A stretch of DNA of 64,000 nt from Rhizobium redzepovicii (GTDB lineage: Bacteria; Pseudomonadota; Alphaproteobacteria; Rhizobiales; Rhizobiaceae): assembly GCF_019793435.1 (NCBI RefSeq), contig NZ_JAILYH010000015.1, forward strand, positions 124,001 through 188,000. The letters run 5' to 3'. Position 1 is the stretch's first letter. Every line of letters starts with the position of its first letter. Both the position numbers and the translations under genes were made by a program. Positions 16,334 through 24,340 of the stretch are shown here, piece after piece. The notes beneath the pieces were generated by a model, which saw only the letters and a program-made list of their open reading frames with translations, ran no database searches and was not told the origin of the DNA.

Positions 16334-17001
16334 TCTTCCTTCATGAGATAGCCGACGCCGCGGATATTATGGATCGCGACGCCAGCGCCGGCATCGATCA
16401 GTCGCTTGCGCAGCCGCGAAATATGCGCGTCGAGCGCGTTCGACTGGATCTCCTCCTCGTAATTATAAACCGCCGCCTCCAGCGTCGAGCGGAGCACGGT
16501 CTTCTCCTTCCGCCTGGCAAGGGCTGCCAATACCAGAAGTTCGCGTCGCGGCAGGTCGAGCGGCACCGTGCCGACCGTGACGCTGAGGTGCAGCGGATCA
16601 ATCACCATCCGCCCGGCGGCAATCTGCAATTCGGCAAGATCCGGCGCCCGCCGCAGCACCGCCCGCAGCCGTGCCATCAGTTCTTCCACGAGAAACGGCT
16701 TGCCAAGATAGTCGTCGGCGCCGAGGTCGAGGCCTTCGACCCGCTCCTTGGGCTCGTTGCGCGCCGTCAGCACGATGATCGGCGTATGTTTTCCGGTCCG
16801 CCTCAGCTCCGGAATGAAGCTCAACCCCTCTCCGTCAGGCAGGCGCCGGTCGAGCAGAATCGCGTCGTAGTGGTTCTGCCGCGTCAACTCGACGGCATCG
16901 GCCAGATGCATCGTGTGGTCGGTGACGATCCCATGTTTGCCGAGTGCTGCCGACAGTGCCTCGGCCAGTTCCCTCTCGTCTTCTATCAACAATATTCGCA
17001 T
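16330..17001 (-). CDS. OmpR-family response regulator
   Basis: A 223-residue regulator partnered with the downstream histidine kinase. The receiver domain has the acidic pair in LLIEDERE, phosphoacceptor Asp51 (AILLDRRLPDGEG), Thr/Ser in VLTARNE and the conserved Lys in GKPF. The winged-helix DNA-binding domain occupies about 130-223 (ALDAHISRLRKRL, RGVGYLM). The ATG at 17001 is the one that gives a normal receiver start (MRILLIEDE); earlier in-frame sequence looks non-coding. It overlaps the kinase start by 4 bases. Targets are not visible in the window. Confidence 0.95.
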   Translation of the reverse strand: MRILLIEDERELAEALSAALGKHGIVTDHTMHLADAVELTRQNHYDAILLDRRLPDGEGLSFIPELRRTGKHTPIIVLTARNEPKERVEGLDLGADDYLGKPFLVEELMARLRAVLRRAPDLAELQIAAGRMVIDPLHLSVTVGTVPLDLPRRELLVLAALARRKEKTVLRSTLEAAVYNYEEEIQSNALDAHISRLRKRLIDAGAGVAIHNIRGVGYLMKEE

Positions 17002-17138
17002 CGCCCGCCTGTGTCTCAGTTTCCCTTTTCTCCGCCACAAGGGTTGCGGCAGCATTGCGGAGCTTGCAAGGCGCCGGTCATGCTGCCGCAATTGTCGAGG
17101 TCCAGCACAGAAGATATCCGCGGCGCCTAGAAATCGAG

Positions 17139-17285
17139 ATGATCAGACCTATCCTTCGTCTCCTCACCAGACATGCCCTCTCCGCCTTCATCGTCGCGGC
17201 GCTGCTCGCAGCCCCGCTCGCAATACTGCACTCGCTTCACGGAAAAGCGGCGTTCGAGAGCGGCCTCATGATGGAGGTCCGATGA
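17139..17285 (+). CDS. Possible small membrane peptide
   Basis: A 48-residue frame with one strongly hydrophobic helix (SAFIVAALLAAPLAILHSL) and a basic N-terminus (MIRPILRLLTRH), giving an inside-out orientation. It is oriented away from the response regulator gene, and its 3' end overlaps the tail of the FMN reductase gene on the other strand by 20 bases. The composition is right for a small inner-membrane protein, but no homologue is known to me and the ribosome binding site is weak. Confidence 0.3.
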   Translation: MIRPILRLLTRHALSAFIVAALLAAPLAILHSLHGKAAFESGLMMEVR

Positions 17286-17823
17286 CCGTCTGGCCAGCTG
17301 CCTCGCAATAGGCCGAGAAGGCCTGAAGATAGGCCTGCACCCTCGAACGGTTCTCCGCCGTCTCGACCGCCCGCAACACCTCGGCCGGTTCCAGCTTCAT
17401 CAGAGGAAGCCGGAGAAAGATATCCGCTGCGAACCGATCGGTGATGGTGGCAAGGATCGTGCGCAGGCCCTCCAGCATGTCATCGCCCCGATGCGATGCG
17501 TGCAGCAGCGCAACGGGCTTGTGGACGATCTGCTCGCCAGAGACCAGCCAGTCGATCGCGTTCTTCAGGCCGCCGGGGATGGATCGCACATATTCCGGGC
17601 TGGCGATGATCACCCCGTCGCTCCCAGCGATCGATGCGACGAAATCCCGCACGGCCGCCGGCAGAGCTTCCCCCTCGAGATCGGGCGAGAATACCGGCAA
17701 ACCTCCCACACCATCGAAGATCGCAATTTCGATATCACTTGGGGCAACGGCGCGGACAGCCCGCAGCATGGCCGTATTGGTGGAATCGCGCCTAGCGCTG
17801 CCGGATATTGCGAGAATCTTCAT
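17266..17823 (-). CDS. NAD(P)H-dependent FMN reductase family protein
   Basis: A 185-residue flavodoxin-like protein of the NADPH_FMN_red family. The FMN phosphate loop is visible at the start (ISGSARRDSTNTAML), and the second family motif SPEYVRSIPGGLKNAIDW corresponds to the usual SPEYN-S-P-LKNAIDW. Such enzymes use NADPH to reduce quinones, chromate or azo compounds, and the substrate here is unknown. The start at 17823 was chosen because the Rossmann-like strand (MKILAIS) begins there. It diverges from the ABC-2 exporter genes across a 203-base gap. Confidence 0.9.
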   Translation of the reverse strand: MKILAISGSARRDSTNTAMLRAVRAVAPSDIEIAIFDGVGGLPVFSPDLEGEALPAAVRDFVASIAGSDGVIIASPEYVRSIPGGLKNAIDWLVSGEQIVHKPVALLHASHRGDDMLEGLRTILATITDRFAADIFLRLPLMKLEPAEVLRAVETAENRSRVQAYLQAFSAYCEAAGQTVIGPPS

Positions 17824-18026
17824 GAGCCCAACAGCGATCGATTGACCGCGGCTGTCAACGCAAAAGGCTGTGGCGCCGCGCGTCTTTTCGGAACGGCAGG
17901 CGGCGCGGGAGCGCTTCGAATTGCGCGATTGAGGGAAAGGCAAAAGCGACTTTTGCTTGCACTGGCCGAGCCCGGCGTTAGCTTGGGTTCCAATCCTGAC
18001 AGCTGCCGAATCGGCGGGAAATACAG

Positions 18027-19028
18027 ATGACGGCTTTGATCGAGGCACGGGGCGTCAGCAAACGCTTCCGGCAGCACAAAAGATTTCCGGGTTTTCTGGG
18101 CGCCCTGAAGACGCTGGTGACGAGCGAATATACCGAAGTTCTGGCCGTTTCCGACATCGATTTCGACGTCGCGGCCGGCGAAGCGGTGGGGTATCTCGGC
18201 CCCAACGGCGCCGGCAAATCCACGATGATCAAGATGATGACCGGCATCCTCGTGCCGAGCGCCGGCACGGTCTCGGTGCTCGGCCGCACGCCGCATCTGA
18301 GCCGCATGGATAATGCTCGCGAAATCGGCGTCGTCTTCGGCCAGCGCAGCCAGCTGTGGTGGGACCTGCCGCTGGTGGACAGTTTTACCTTGCACCAGCG
18401 CATCTACGACATACCCGTTGCCCGCTATGCGGATAATCTCCGGCGCTTCAGCGAGCTGCTCGACCTGACGCCCTTTCTCGACCGCGCGGTGCGCCAGCTC
18501 AGCCTCGGCCAGCGCATGCGCGCCGAGATCGTCATGTCGCTGCTGCACGATCCGAAAATCCTCTTTCTGGACGAACCGACCATCGGGCTGGATGTGGTCG
18601 CCAAGGATGCGGTGCGGCGCTTTCTTGCCGAGATCAACCGCGAGCGCGGTGTGACCATCATCCTCACCACCCACGACCTGCAGGACATCGAGACCATCTG
18701 CCCGCGGCTGATCATGGTCGATCACGCCAGGCTGATCTTCGACGGCGAATTGAGGAGCCTGCGCGCCGCTTTGGGTTCGGCCCGGCGGCTGACCCTCGAA
18801 TTTGCCAGCGACCCCGGGCCGCTGCCGCTCAGCACCGCTTCGCTCGTCAGCGACGAGGGCCTGCGCAAGAACTATCTGATCGAACGCGAAGACGTTTCGC
18901 TGGTCAGGATCCTGTCGGAGGTCGGAAGCGACCGCGGCCTCAAGGATGTGGCTTTGCACGAGCCGGACATCGAAGAAGTCATCCGCACCTTTTACCAGGG
19001 GCGCAACGCCAGGGCGCGGGCGTCATGA
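18027..19028 (+). CDS. ABC-2 exporter ATP-binding protein
   Basis: A 333-residue ATPase of an ABC-2 type exporter. Walker A is GPNGAGKST (about 58-66), the signature is LSLGQRMRAE (about 158), Walker B is ILFLDEPTIGLD, and the H-loop is TTHD. The LSLGQR form of the signature and the C-terminal extension of about 90 residues are typical of the group that works with two different DUF990-like permeases. The stop overlaps the start of the first permease gene by 4 bases, so the three genes form one operon. The transported compound is unknown. Confidence 0.93.
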   Translation: MTALIEARGVSKRFRQHKRFPGFLGALKTLVTSEYTEVLAVSDIDFDVAAGEAVGYLGPNGAGKSTMIKMMTGILVPSAGTVSVLGRTPHLSRMDNAREIGVVFGQRSQLWWDLPLVDSFTLHQRIYDIPVARYADNLRRFSELLDLTPFLDRAVRQLSLGQRMRAEIVMSLLHDPKILFLDEPTIGLDVVAKDAVRRFLAEINRERGVTIILTTHDLQDIETICPRLIMVDHARLIFDGELRSLRAALGSARRLTLEFASDPGPLPLSTASLVSDEGLRKNYLIEREDVSLVRILSEVGSDRGLKDVALHEPDIEEVIRTFYQGRNARARAS

Positions 19029-19825
19029 GCGCCTATCTCGCCTTTACCCGGAGTTCCTTCCATTCCCAGCTCGCCTATCGCAATGAGGTCTGGGCCAACA
19101 TCTTCGGCAAACTGGTGCAAGTCTTCGCCCGCGTCGCCATCTGGCAGGCCGCCTATGCCGGGGTCGGTGCAGTCGTGGTCGACGGCGTCTCGCTGCAGCA
19201 GATGGTAACCTATGCGCTGCTCGGCGGCACGGTGATGGGCGCCACCCGGCCTGAAAGGATCATCGGCGAGATCGGCCGGTCGCTCAAAACAGGCGATATC
19301 GCTGTCTGGTTGCTGAAGCCGCTATCCTATCCGCTCTATCTCTTCGCCAACGAATGCGGCAGCTTTTTCTATCGGCTGATGACGCAGGTGATCCCAACCA
19401 TCGCCTTCACCGCATTGTTTTACGGCATGCTACCGCCGGCAAGCCTGTTCCACGCCCTGATGTTCATCGCCTTCTGGGCACTTTCCTTTACGCTCCTATT
19501 CCTGATGTCGGCGTTCTTCGGCCTCATCGCCTTCTGGCTGATGACGAGCTTCTCACTCGACTGGATCCTCGGCGCCCTGCTGCAATTGTTCTCCGGCGTA
19601 CTCGTGCCTTTCTGGTTCTTTCCCGAGCCGCTGGCGACGGTCGCCCGCCATCTGCCCTTCGCCTGGGTCGTCTATTATCCCAATGCCGTCTATCTCGGCC
19701 GGCTTTCGACTGCCGACACCTGGCTTCATCTTGGCCTCGGTCTCGGCTGGGCCGGATTGTTCCTCTTGGGCGTCCTTTGGCTATGGCACTCAGCCTCCAC
19801 CCGCATCACCGTGCAGGGAGGCTGA
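19025..19825 (+). CDS. ABC-2 type permease (first of two)
   Basis: A 266-residue integral membrane protein with about six helices (for example LLFLMSAFFGLIAFWLM and LGLGWAGLFLLGVLW) and the early segment FHSQLAYRNEVWANIFGKL that is shared with DUF990/ABC-2 permeases. It should pair with the following gene to form a heterodimeric pore driven by the upstream ATPase. It starts inside the ATPase gene (4-base overlap) and ends 2 bases before the GTG start of the second permease. Confidence 0.9.
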   Translation: MSAYLAFTRSSFHSQLAYRNEVWANIFGKLVQVFARVAIWQAAYAGVGAVVVDGVSLQQMVTYALLGGTVMGATRPERIIGEIGRSLKTGDIAVWLLKPLSYPLYLFANECGSFFYRLMTQVIPTIAFTALFYGMLPPASLFHALMFIAFWALSFTLLFLMSAFFGLIAFWLMTSFSLDWILGALLQLFSGVLVPFWFFPEPLATVARHLPFAWVVYYPNAVYLGRLSTADTWLHLGLGLGWAGLFLLGVLWLWHSASTRITVQGG

Positions 19826-19827
19826 CC

Positions 19828-20631
19828 GTGCTCCTCCACCACCTCCGCGTCATCCCGTTGCTGGTGCGCATGTATGTCCGCTCGCAGATGGAATATCGCG
19901 GCGCCTTCTGGCTCGATCGTCTTGCGCAGATCCTCTCTTACGGCAGCGTCTTCGCCACCATCGGCATCCTGCTAGCGCGATTCGACACGCTCGGCGGCTG
20001 GACCTGGCCGGAGTTGGCGCTGTTGTTCAGCTTCCAGCTGCTCGCCTATTCTCTCGGTGCAGCAATGAGCTTCGTGCAACTGCGCGACCTGGAAGAACTG
20101 GTGCGGCTTGGCACCTTTGATACGCTGCTGGTCAAGCCATTCAGTCCCTGGGCCTATCTGATCTTTTCCGGTCTCAACATCAGCTACGCCGGCCACGTCA
20201 TCCTCGCGGTGGCGCTGATGGGCTGGGCCGTCCTATCCGTCGATTTCGGCTGGTCGGTCTGGTCCGTGTCATTCCTCATTGCCACGCTCACCAGCGCGGC
20301 GTTGCTGACCGCCTCGTTGATCACGATGATCGGCGCCACGGCACTGATCTGGGTGCGCTCCAATCACTTGTTCTCGATCTTCTTCGGCTTTTGGGAATTG
20401 ACGCGTTATCCCCTCAACATATTTCCCGGCGGCATTCAGATCACCCTCATCACCGCGGTGCCATTAGCCCTCACCAGTTCGGTTCCCGTCGCCGCCCTGC
20501 TCGGCAAACCCGTCCCCATCCTCGGGGACTGGGCCGCGCCTGCGGCTCTGGCGGCCGGCCCGGTCTGGGTGCTGATCGCAATGGCGTACTGGCGCTACGC
20601 CACCGGGAAATACCAGGGCGCCGGCGGCTGA
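19828..20631 (+). CDS. ABC-2 type permease (second of two)
   Basis: A 267-residue permease with six predicted helices and the family segments YVRSQMEYRGAFWLDRLAQ and LRDLEELVRLGTFDTLLVKP. The start is GTG at 19828, two bases after the previous stop, with GGGAGG in the end of the upstream gene as ribosome binding site; no ATG is available at that place. Together with the two upstream genes it completes a three-gene exporter operon. ABC-2 systems of this kind often move polysaccharides, lipids or drugs. No substrate clue is visible. Confidence 0.9.
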   Translation: MLLHHLRVIPLLVRMYVRSQMEYRGAFWLDRLAQILSYGSVFATIGILLARFDTLGGWTWPELALLFSFQLLAYSLGAAMSFVQLRDLEELVRLGTFDTLLVKPFSPWAYLIFSGLNISYAGHVILAVALMGWAVLSVDFGWSVWSVSFLIATLTSAALLTASLITMIGATALIWVRSNHLFSIFFGFWELTRYPLNIFPGGIQITLITAVPLALTSSVPVAALLGKPVPILGDWAAPAALAAGPVWVLIAMAYWRYATGKYQGAGG

Positions 20632-20656
20632 TCGGGCCGGGTGATTTCCCACGATA

Positions 20657-21178
20657 TCAGGAGGCCAGCGCCGACGATTTCGCTCGGACCTCGAGGAACG
20701 CCGCCGTCAGCTTGGCCAGCACCGCCGAGGTGCGCGTGCCGTTGGCTCCGCCGATCGGATCGACGATATGGATTTGCCGGAGATCCTTCATGAAGTCGTC
20801 CCAGAGCGGCGGCCCGCCTTCTTCGAGAAGCTGCGCCCGGATGCTCAGCTCCTCGCTGACAGGCAGATGGCGCCGCCCCCAGGCGCCGATCATAGCGAAG
20901 ACGGGAACAAGCTGGATGGCCGGCTCCTCGAGGCTGTAGATTGCCTTCTGGCTGTGGCTCGGATCGTCCCGCTTGCTGATAAACCCCAGCGAGAGCAGGC
21001 GCTTCAGCCTCGCCGCCAGGATGTTGGAGGCGATCCCCTCTTCCGAATGGGTCAGAAGATCGCGGAAATGGCGACGGTTGCCAAACATGATGTCCCGGAT
21101 GATGATGAGGCTCCACCTGTCGCCCAGCACCTCCATCGTCAGGTTGATCGGGCAGCCCGACCGCAGTTCGATATCCAC
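20657..21178 (-). CDS. HxlR-type winged-helix transcription factor
   Basis: HxlR-family repressor with the signature CPINLTMEVLGDRWSLIIIRD followed by RRHFRDLLTHSEEGIASNILAARL, the core of the winged helix. The C-terminal 80 residues are longer than in minimal HxlR proteins and may hold a sensor or dimerisation part. The GTG at 21178 (173 residues) has AGGAG 8 bases upstream, so it is preferred to an ATG 25 codons earlier. It is transcribed divergently from a RibD-like reductase gene, a common pairing in which the regulator controls the reductase. A dyad lies between them. Confidence 0.92.
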   Translation of the reverse strand: MDIELRSGCPINLTMEVLGDRWSLIIIRDIMFGNRRHFRDLLTHSEEGIASNILAARLKRLLSLGFISKRDDPSHSQKAIYSLEEPAIQLVPVFAMIGAWGRRHLPVSEELSIRAQLLEEGGPPLWDDFMKDLRQIHIVDPIGGANGTRTSAVLAKLTAAFLEVRAKSSALAS

Positions 21179-21198
21179 GACATGCACTCCTAGAAAAA

Positions 21199-21241
21199 AC
21201 TGGTTGCAATATAGGATCACTCGTGAGATAACGCAACCGGT
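21199..21241. promoter_or_regulatory. Candidate HxlR operator in the divergent promoter
   Basis: The 91-base gap between the divergent genes holds an inverted repeat ACTGGTTGC (21199-21207) / GCAACCGGT (21233-21241), with a second inner dyad TCAC-TC-GTGA (21217-21226). One mismatch separates the outer arms from perfect symmetry. The position fits control of both promoters by the HxlR protein (inference). Confidence 0.5.
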
Positions 21242-21269
21242 TTCAAATCGCAATTAGATGGAGGAGAAC

Positions 21270-21911
21270 ATGTCAAAGGTGCGTGTCGCAGGGTTTTCCC
21301 TGTCCGTAGATGGTTTCGGTGCGGGTCCGGAACAAAGCATGCAAGATCCGCTCGGCAAACGCGGAGCCGAGATGTTTCAATGGTTTTTCCATACCAGCAC
21401 TTTCCGCGCGATGCAGGGAAAGGACGACGGTTCACAAGGGATTGACGAGGACTATGCCGCCCGCGGCATGGCGAATTTCGGCGCCTTCATTCTCGGGCGC
21501 AACATGTTCGGCCCCATTCGCGGCGATTGGCCTGATGAGAGCTGGAAGGGCTGGTGGGGGCCGAACCCGCCCTATCACGCGCCAACCTTTATCCTGACGC
21601 ACTACCCGCGCGAACCCCTCGTCATGGAGGGCGGTACGACCTTTCACTTCATCACCGGCGGCATCGAAGATGCACTTAAAAAGGCGAAGGCTGCGGCCGG
21701 CGACAAGGACGTGAAAATCGGCGGCGGGGTCAGCACCGTCCGCCAATATCTGCAAGCCGGCCTGATCGACGAATTGCATTTCGCCATCTCGCCCGTCGTG
21801 CTCGGCAAGGGAGAAGCGATGTTCGCCGGCATCGACCTGCCCGCCCACGGCTTCCGCGTCGCCGAGCATGTCGCCACTGAACACGCCACACATATCGTGC
21901 TGGCAAAATAA
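21270..21911 (+). CDS. Dihydrofolate reductase-like (RibD C-terminal domain) protein
   Basis: A 213-residue protein of the RibD-C/DHFR-like group, NADPH-binding reductases of mostly unknown substrate. Family features are the start KVRVAGFSLSVDGFGAG, the GAFILGRNMFGP motif, the NADPH-binding stretch VKIGGGVSTVRQYLQAG and the strand LIDELHFAISPVVLG. The ATG at 21270 has a GGAGGAG site right upstream, so it is preferred to an ATG 4 codons earlier that overlaps that site. It is divergent from an HxlR regulator that probably represses it. Confidence 0.9.
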   Translation: MSKVRVAGFSLSVDGFGAGPEQSMQDPLGKRGAEMFQWFFHTSTFRAMQGKDDGSQGIDEDYAARGMANFGAFILGRNMFGPIRGDWPDESWKGWWGPNPPYHAPTFILTHYPREPLVMEGGTTFHFITGGIEDALKKAKAAAGDKDVKIGGGVSTVRQYLQAGLIDELHFAISPVVLGKGEAMFAGIDLPAHGFRVAEHVATEHATHIVLAK

Positions 21912-22278
21912 ACCAGCCGCCGATCTGACTTGATATCGCCTTTGCCAGCGCGCATGCCGCAGGATGTCTGCGGCAAAGATGGCGATGACGACGGTCGGAA
22001 GCACCGGCAGCCTAGCCGCATCCAAAGCGTCCGCAACATCAAGACCGAAACCCCGATGCAGAAGATCAGACAATCCTTAGCAGGTGCCGGTCTGACGGCC
22101 GTCAATACATCCCGTTGGCCCCTGGAGCCGGCCCGGAACCGTACGTCATCGCACCATTCTAAAATGGCAGTGGTGTTCGCATTTTATAAGCGTAAAATTA
22201 TATTGTCGGCCATAAGATTTTTCGGCGGGACCGCTTAAGAGTTGCTGCGGGTTCTTGCCGGTCAACGGAGTGCGCGTG
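21912..22278. other. Gene-free stretch after the RibD-like gene
   Basis: About 370 bases with no supported gene. Minus-strand reading gives a short hydrophobic stretch (ARLPVLPTVVIAIFAADIL) near 21975-22030 without a start or good context, which might be a gene remnant. The last 80 bases before 22279 are AT-rich (for example TTATAAGCGTAAAATTATAT) and are probably the promoter of the next small gene. Confidence 0.35.
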
Positions 22279-22482
22279 ATGCTCCAATCCCTGATTTACC
22301 TCGACGACCGCGAAATAATCCTCGTCACCGATGCCGTTCGGCAATGGTGCTCCGACAGGAAGGTTGACGTCGACAGCGTCGAAGGACGCCGCGCCGTCAC
22401 CGCCGCCGTCGATCTTGTCCAGACGACCACCGACCGCGACAGGCTTTTGGCCGAACTGTCGAAGCATCTGGCTCACCAGTAG
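22279..22482 (+). CDS. Small conserved hypothetical protein
   Basis: A 67-residue acidic, helical protein (LIYLDDREIILVTDAVRQW, GRRAVTAAVDLVQTTTDRDR). The ATG at 22279 has GGAG 8 bases upstream and is preferred to earlier TTG or GTG codons. The N-terminal strand plus two helices look like an intact small fold. No named family is recognised, and no operon partner lies nearby: the next gene is convergent, ending 24 bases away. Confidence 0.65.
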   Translation: MLQSLIYLDDREIILVTDAVRQWCSDRKVDVDSVEGRRAVTAAVDLVQTTTDRDRLLAELSKHLAHQ

Positions 22483-22506
22483 GGCCATCGATCCATCGAA
22501 CTTCTT

Positions 22507-23382
22507 CTAAAGACGCTTTTCAAAAAACGTGTCGGGATATGGGTCGTCATTGAAACGGCCGATCTCAACCCAGCCGCTTCCGCGATAAAGCTGTTGCGCC
22601 TCGGAAAGCGCGCTGTTCGTATCCAGGCGCAGGAGCTTGACGGACAGTTCGCGGGCGATGGTCTCGGCGGCCGTCATCAGGCATGTTGCGAGCCCGAGAC
22701 CACGTGCGGATGGGGCGACCCACAATCTCTTAACCTCTGCGACCTCGCCGCCATCGCCCTTCATTCCAACGCAGCCGATCGGCAGGCCATCGGACATGGC
22801 CACCAGAAACGCACCGCGCGGACGGATCATATCCGTGGCATCGGGATCGCGGGACAGCGACACATCGAAACCCTTCTCGAAGCGGCGTGCAAGTTCGCCG
22901 TAATATTCGCTTAGGCAATAGCGGGCATCCTCGTGCCGAGGGTCCTTCTCCTCGATCACGATCTGGTCGCGCTTCAGCGAGGAAGCAATCATATCCATGG
23001 CGCACAGAAGTTCTTCCGGACGGCGATGGCGCGCCAGAAATGCTTCCGCCTGCGCATTGGAAAGCGCTTCATAGGCTTGAAACTCGGACCGGCCGTTTTC
23101 GGTCAATCTGACGACGCGGCGACGTGCGTCCTCAGCGTTCGGCACCGTCTCGATGAAACCCTCCTCTTCCAGGCTGCGCAGCAGGCGGCTCATCAAGCCG
23201 GAGTCGAGGCCCAGATAATCGCGGATCGCGGCAACATCCGATTGTCCCCGGCCGATCGAATTGAGCACGCGGGCAGCCCCCAGCGGACGTCCGCGTCCGA
23301 GGAACGAGCTGTCGAGAGCCCCGACCTCGGAGGTGACGGCACGGTTGAAGCGACGGACGCGAGAGATAGGATCGCAAACCAT
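22507..23382 (-). CDS. MarR regulator fused to a GNAT acetyltransferase
   Basis: A 291-residue two-domain protein. Residues 1-140 are a MarR winged helix (AIRDYLGLDSGLMSRLLRSL recognition region, wing ETVPNAEDARRRVVRLTENG). Residues about 150-291 are a GNAT domain (acetyl-CoA loop APSARGLGLATCLM, final LYRGSGWVEIGRF). Such fusions are known as a family of putative regulators that may sense or modify a small molecule. A perfect 22-bp palindrome starts 2 bases upstream of the ATG and would cover the translation start, so autorepression is very likely. Confidence 0.92.
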   Translation of the reverse strand: MVCDPISRVRRFNRAVTSEVGALDSSFLGRGRPLGAARVLNSIGRGQSDVAAIRDYLGLDSGLMSRLLRSLEEEGFIETVPNAEDARRRVVRLTENGRSEFQAYEALSNAQAEAFLARHRRPEELLCAMDMIASSLKRDQIVIEEKDPRHEDARYCLSEYYGELARRFEKGFDVSLSRDPDATDMIRPRGAFLVAMSDGLPIGCVGMKGDGGEVAEVKRLWVAPSARGLGLATCLMTAAETIARELSVKLLRLDTNSALSEAQQLYRGSGWVEIGRFNDDPYPDTFFEKRL

Positions 23383-23383
23383 A

Positions 23384-23405
23384 TTATCTGACTTAAGTCA
23401 GATAA
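23384..23405. promoter_or_regulatory. Perfect palindromic operator upstream of the MarR-GNAT gene
   Basis: Half-site TTATCTGACTT (23384-23394) is followed directly by its exact reverse complement (23395-23405), with no spacer and no mismatch. It sits between the MarR-GNAT start codon (23382) and the oppositely oriented peptidase gene, so one repressor dimer could control both. Confidence 0.8.
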
Positions 23406-23485
23406 CTGCCGCTGTCAATTTGGAGCGCACTGGCCGGTCGCCGGCCTGCAGCTATCTTGCCGATCAGCATCCCCTCGCCTATGGG

Positions 23486-24325
23486 ATGACAACGTCCCGC
23501 AAGGCTCTCCCAGTGTCCCGTTTTACCCTCCACGTCCTGATCGTCGTCATTCTGACGCTGCTCACGCAGATCGGCGGCGTCGCCTATGTCATCGCCCTCG
23601 CCGCGTCACGCGCCTGGCGCATCCGCCGCTTTCTGGCAAAGCTGACCATCTTCCTGCTTTTTTATGCCGGTGCGTCGTTTGCCGCGGGCCTCGCAGCCCC
23701 GATGTTCGGGCGCGTTCCCCTCTCCTGCAGATCGGTCGCCACTGACAGGCTGGTGATCCGCTCCCCGATCTATTGCCTGCTGAACCGCAATTACGTCACG
23801 CCTGACCTGCGCGATCTGGCAAAGGCGCTTGCCGCTCACATGGACAAGGAATTTCCGGGCACCGTCACCGTTGCGCTCGATTCAAATTTCCCCTTCGTAA
23901 ACGGCTTTCCGCTGCTGCCGCATCTGTCGCATGCTGACGGGAAAAAGCTCGACTTCGCCTATTATTACAAGAATGCCGACGGCGCCTTCCTGAATGGCGC
24001 CACCCGCTCCCCGATCGGCTATTTCGCCTTCGAAGAGCCGGCACCAGGCGACGAACTGCCATGCCAAGGCCGCAACGACTGGCTGACCACACGCTGGGAT
24101 TTCGACGCGCTGCAGCCATTGTTTCCGGCCTATGGCATCGAGGAGCAGCGCACATCGGCCGCGGTCGCCTGGCTGACCAGCGAAGGCGTGGCACGCTTCG
24201 GCCTGCAGAAAATCTTCATCGAGCCGCATCTGAAGAACGCGCTTGGCATCACCGACAGCCACGTCCGCTTCCAAGGCTGCCGTGCCGCCCGCCACGACGA
24301 CCATATCCATATCCAGATTGAATGA
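23486..24325 (+). CDS. Membrane-anchored protein with a LAS-type metallopeptidase-like domain
   Basis: A 279-residue protein. Two hydrophobic helices (about 12-40 and 52-72) anchor a domain outside the membrane. That domain carries LSHADGKKLDFAYY (His149, Asp156) and, at the very end, ARHDDHIHIQ (Asp272, His273, His275). The H-x6-D and final D/H-x-H pattern is that of the zinc sites in LAS peptidases such as MepA and VanX/M15, which cut peptidoglycan cross-links. The fold assignment rests on these motifs only. A later GTG (near 23514) is another possible start. It is divergent from the MarR-GNAT gene. Confidence 0.6.
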   Translation: MTTSRKALPVSRFTLHVLIVVILTLLTQIGGVAYVIALAASRAWRIRRFLAKLTIFLLFYAGASFAAGLAAPMFGRVPLSCRSVATDRLVIRSPIYCLLNRNYVTPDLRDLAKALAAHMDKEFPGTVTVALDSNFPFVNGFPLLPHLSHADGKKLDFAYYYKNADGAFLNGATRSPIGYFAFEEPAPGDELPCQGRNDWLTTRWDFDALQPLFPAYGIEEQRTSAAVAWLTSEGVARFGLQKIFIEPHLKNALGITDSHVRFQGCRAARHDDHIHIQIE

Positions 24326-24340
24326 GGGACGTTGCTCCGT

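Noticed and set aside
14903..16351. A 482-codon plus-strand frame over the histidine kinase gene
   Set aside because: It is antisense to a complete, well-conserved kinase; composition is Arg/His/Asp-rich as expected of a shadow frame.
17820..18959. A 379-codon minus-strand frame over the ABC-2 ATPase gene
   Set aside because: Antisense shadow; the plus-strand Walker motifs settle the coding strand.
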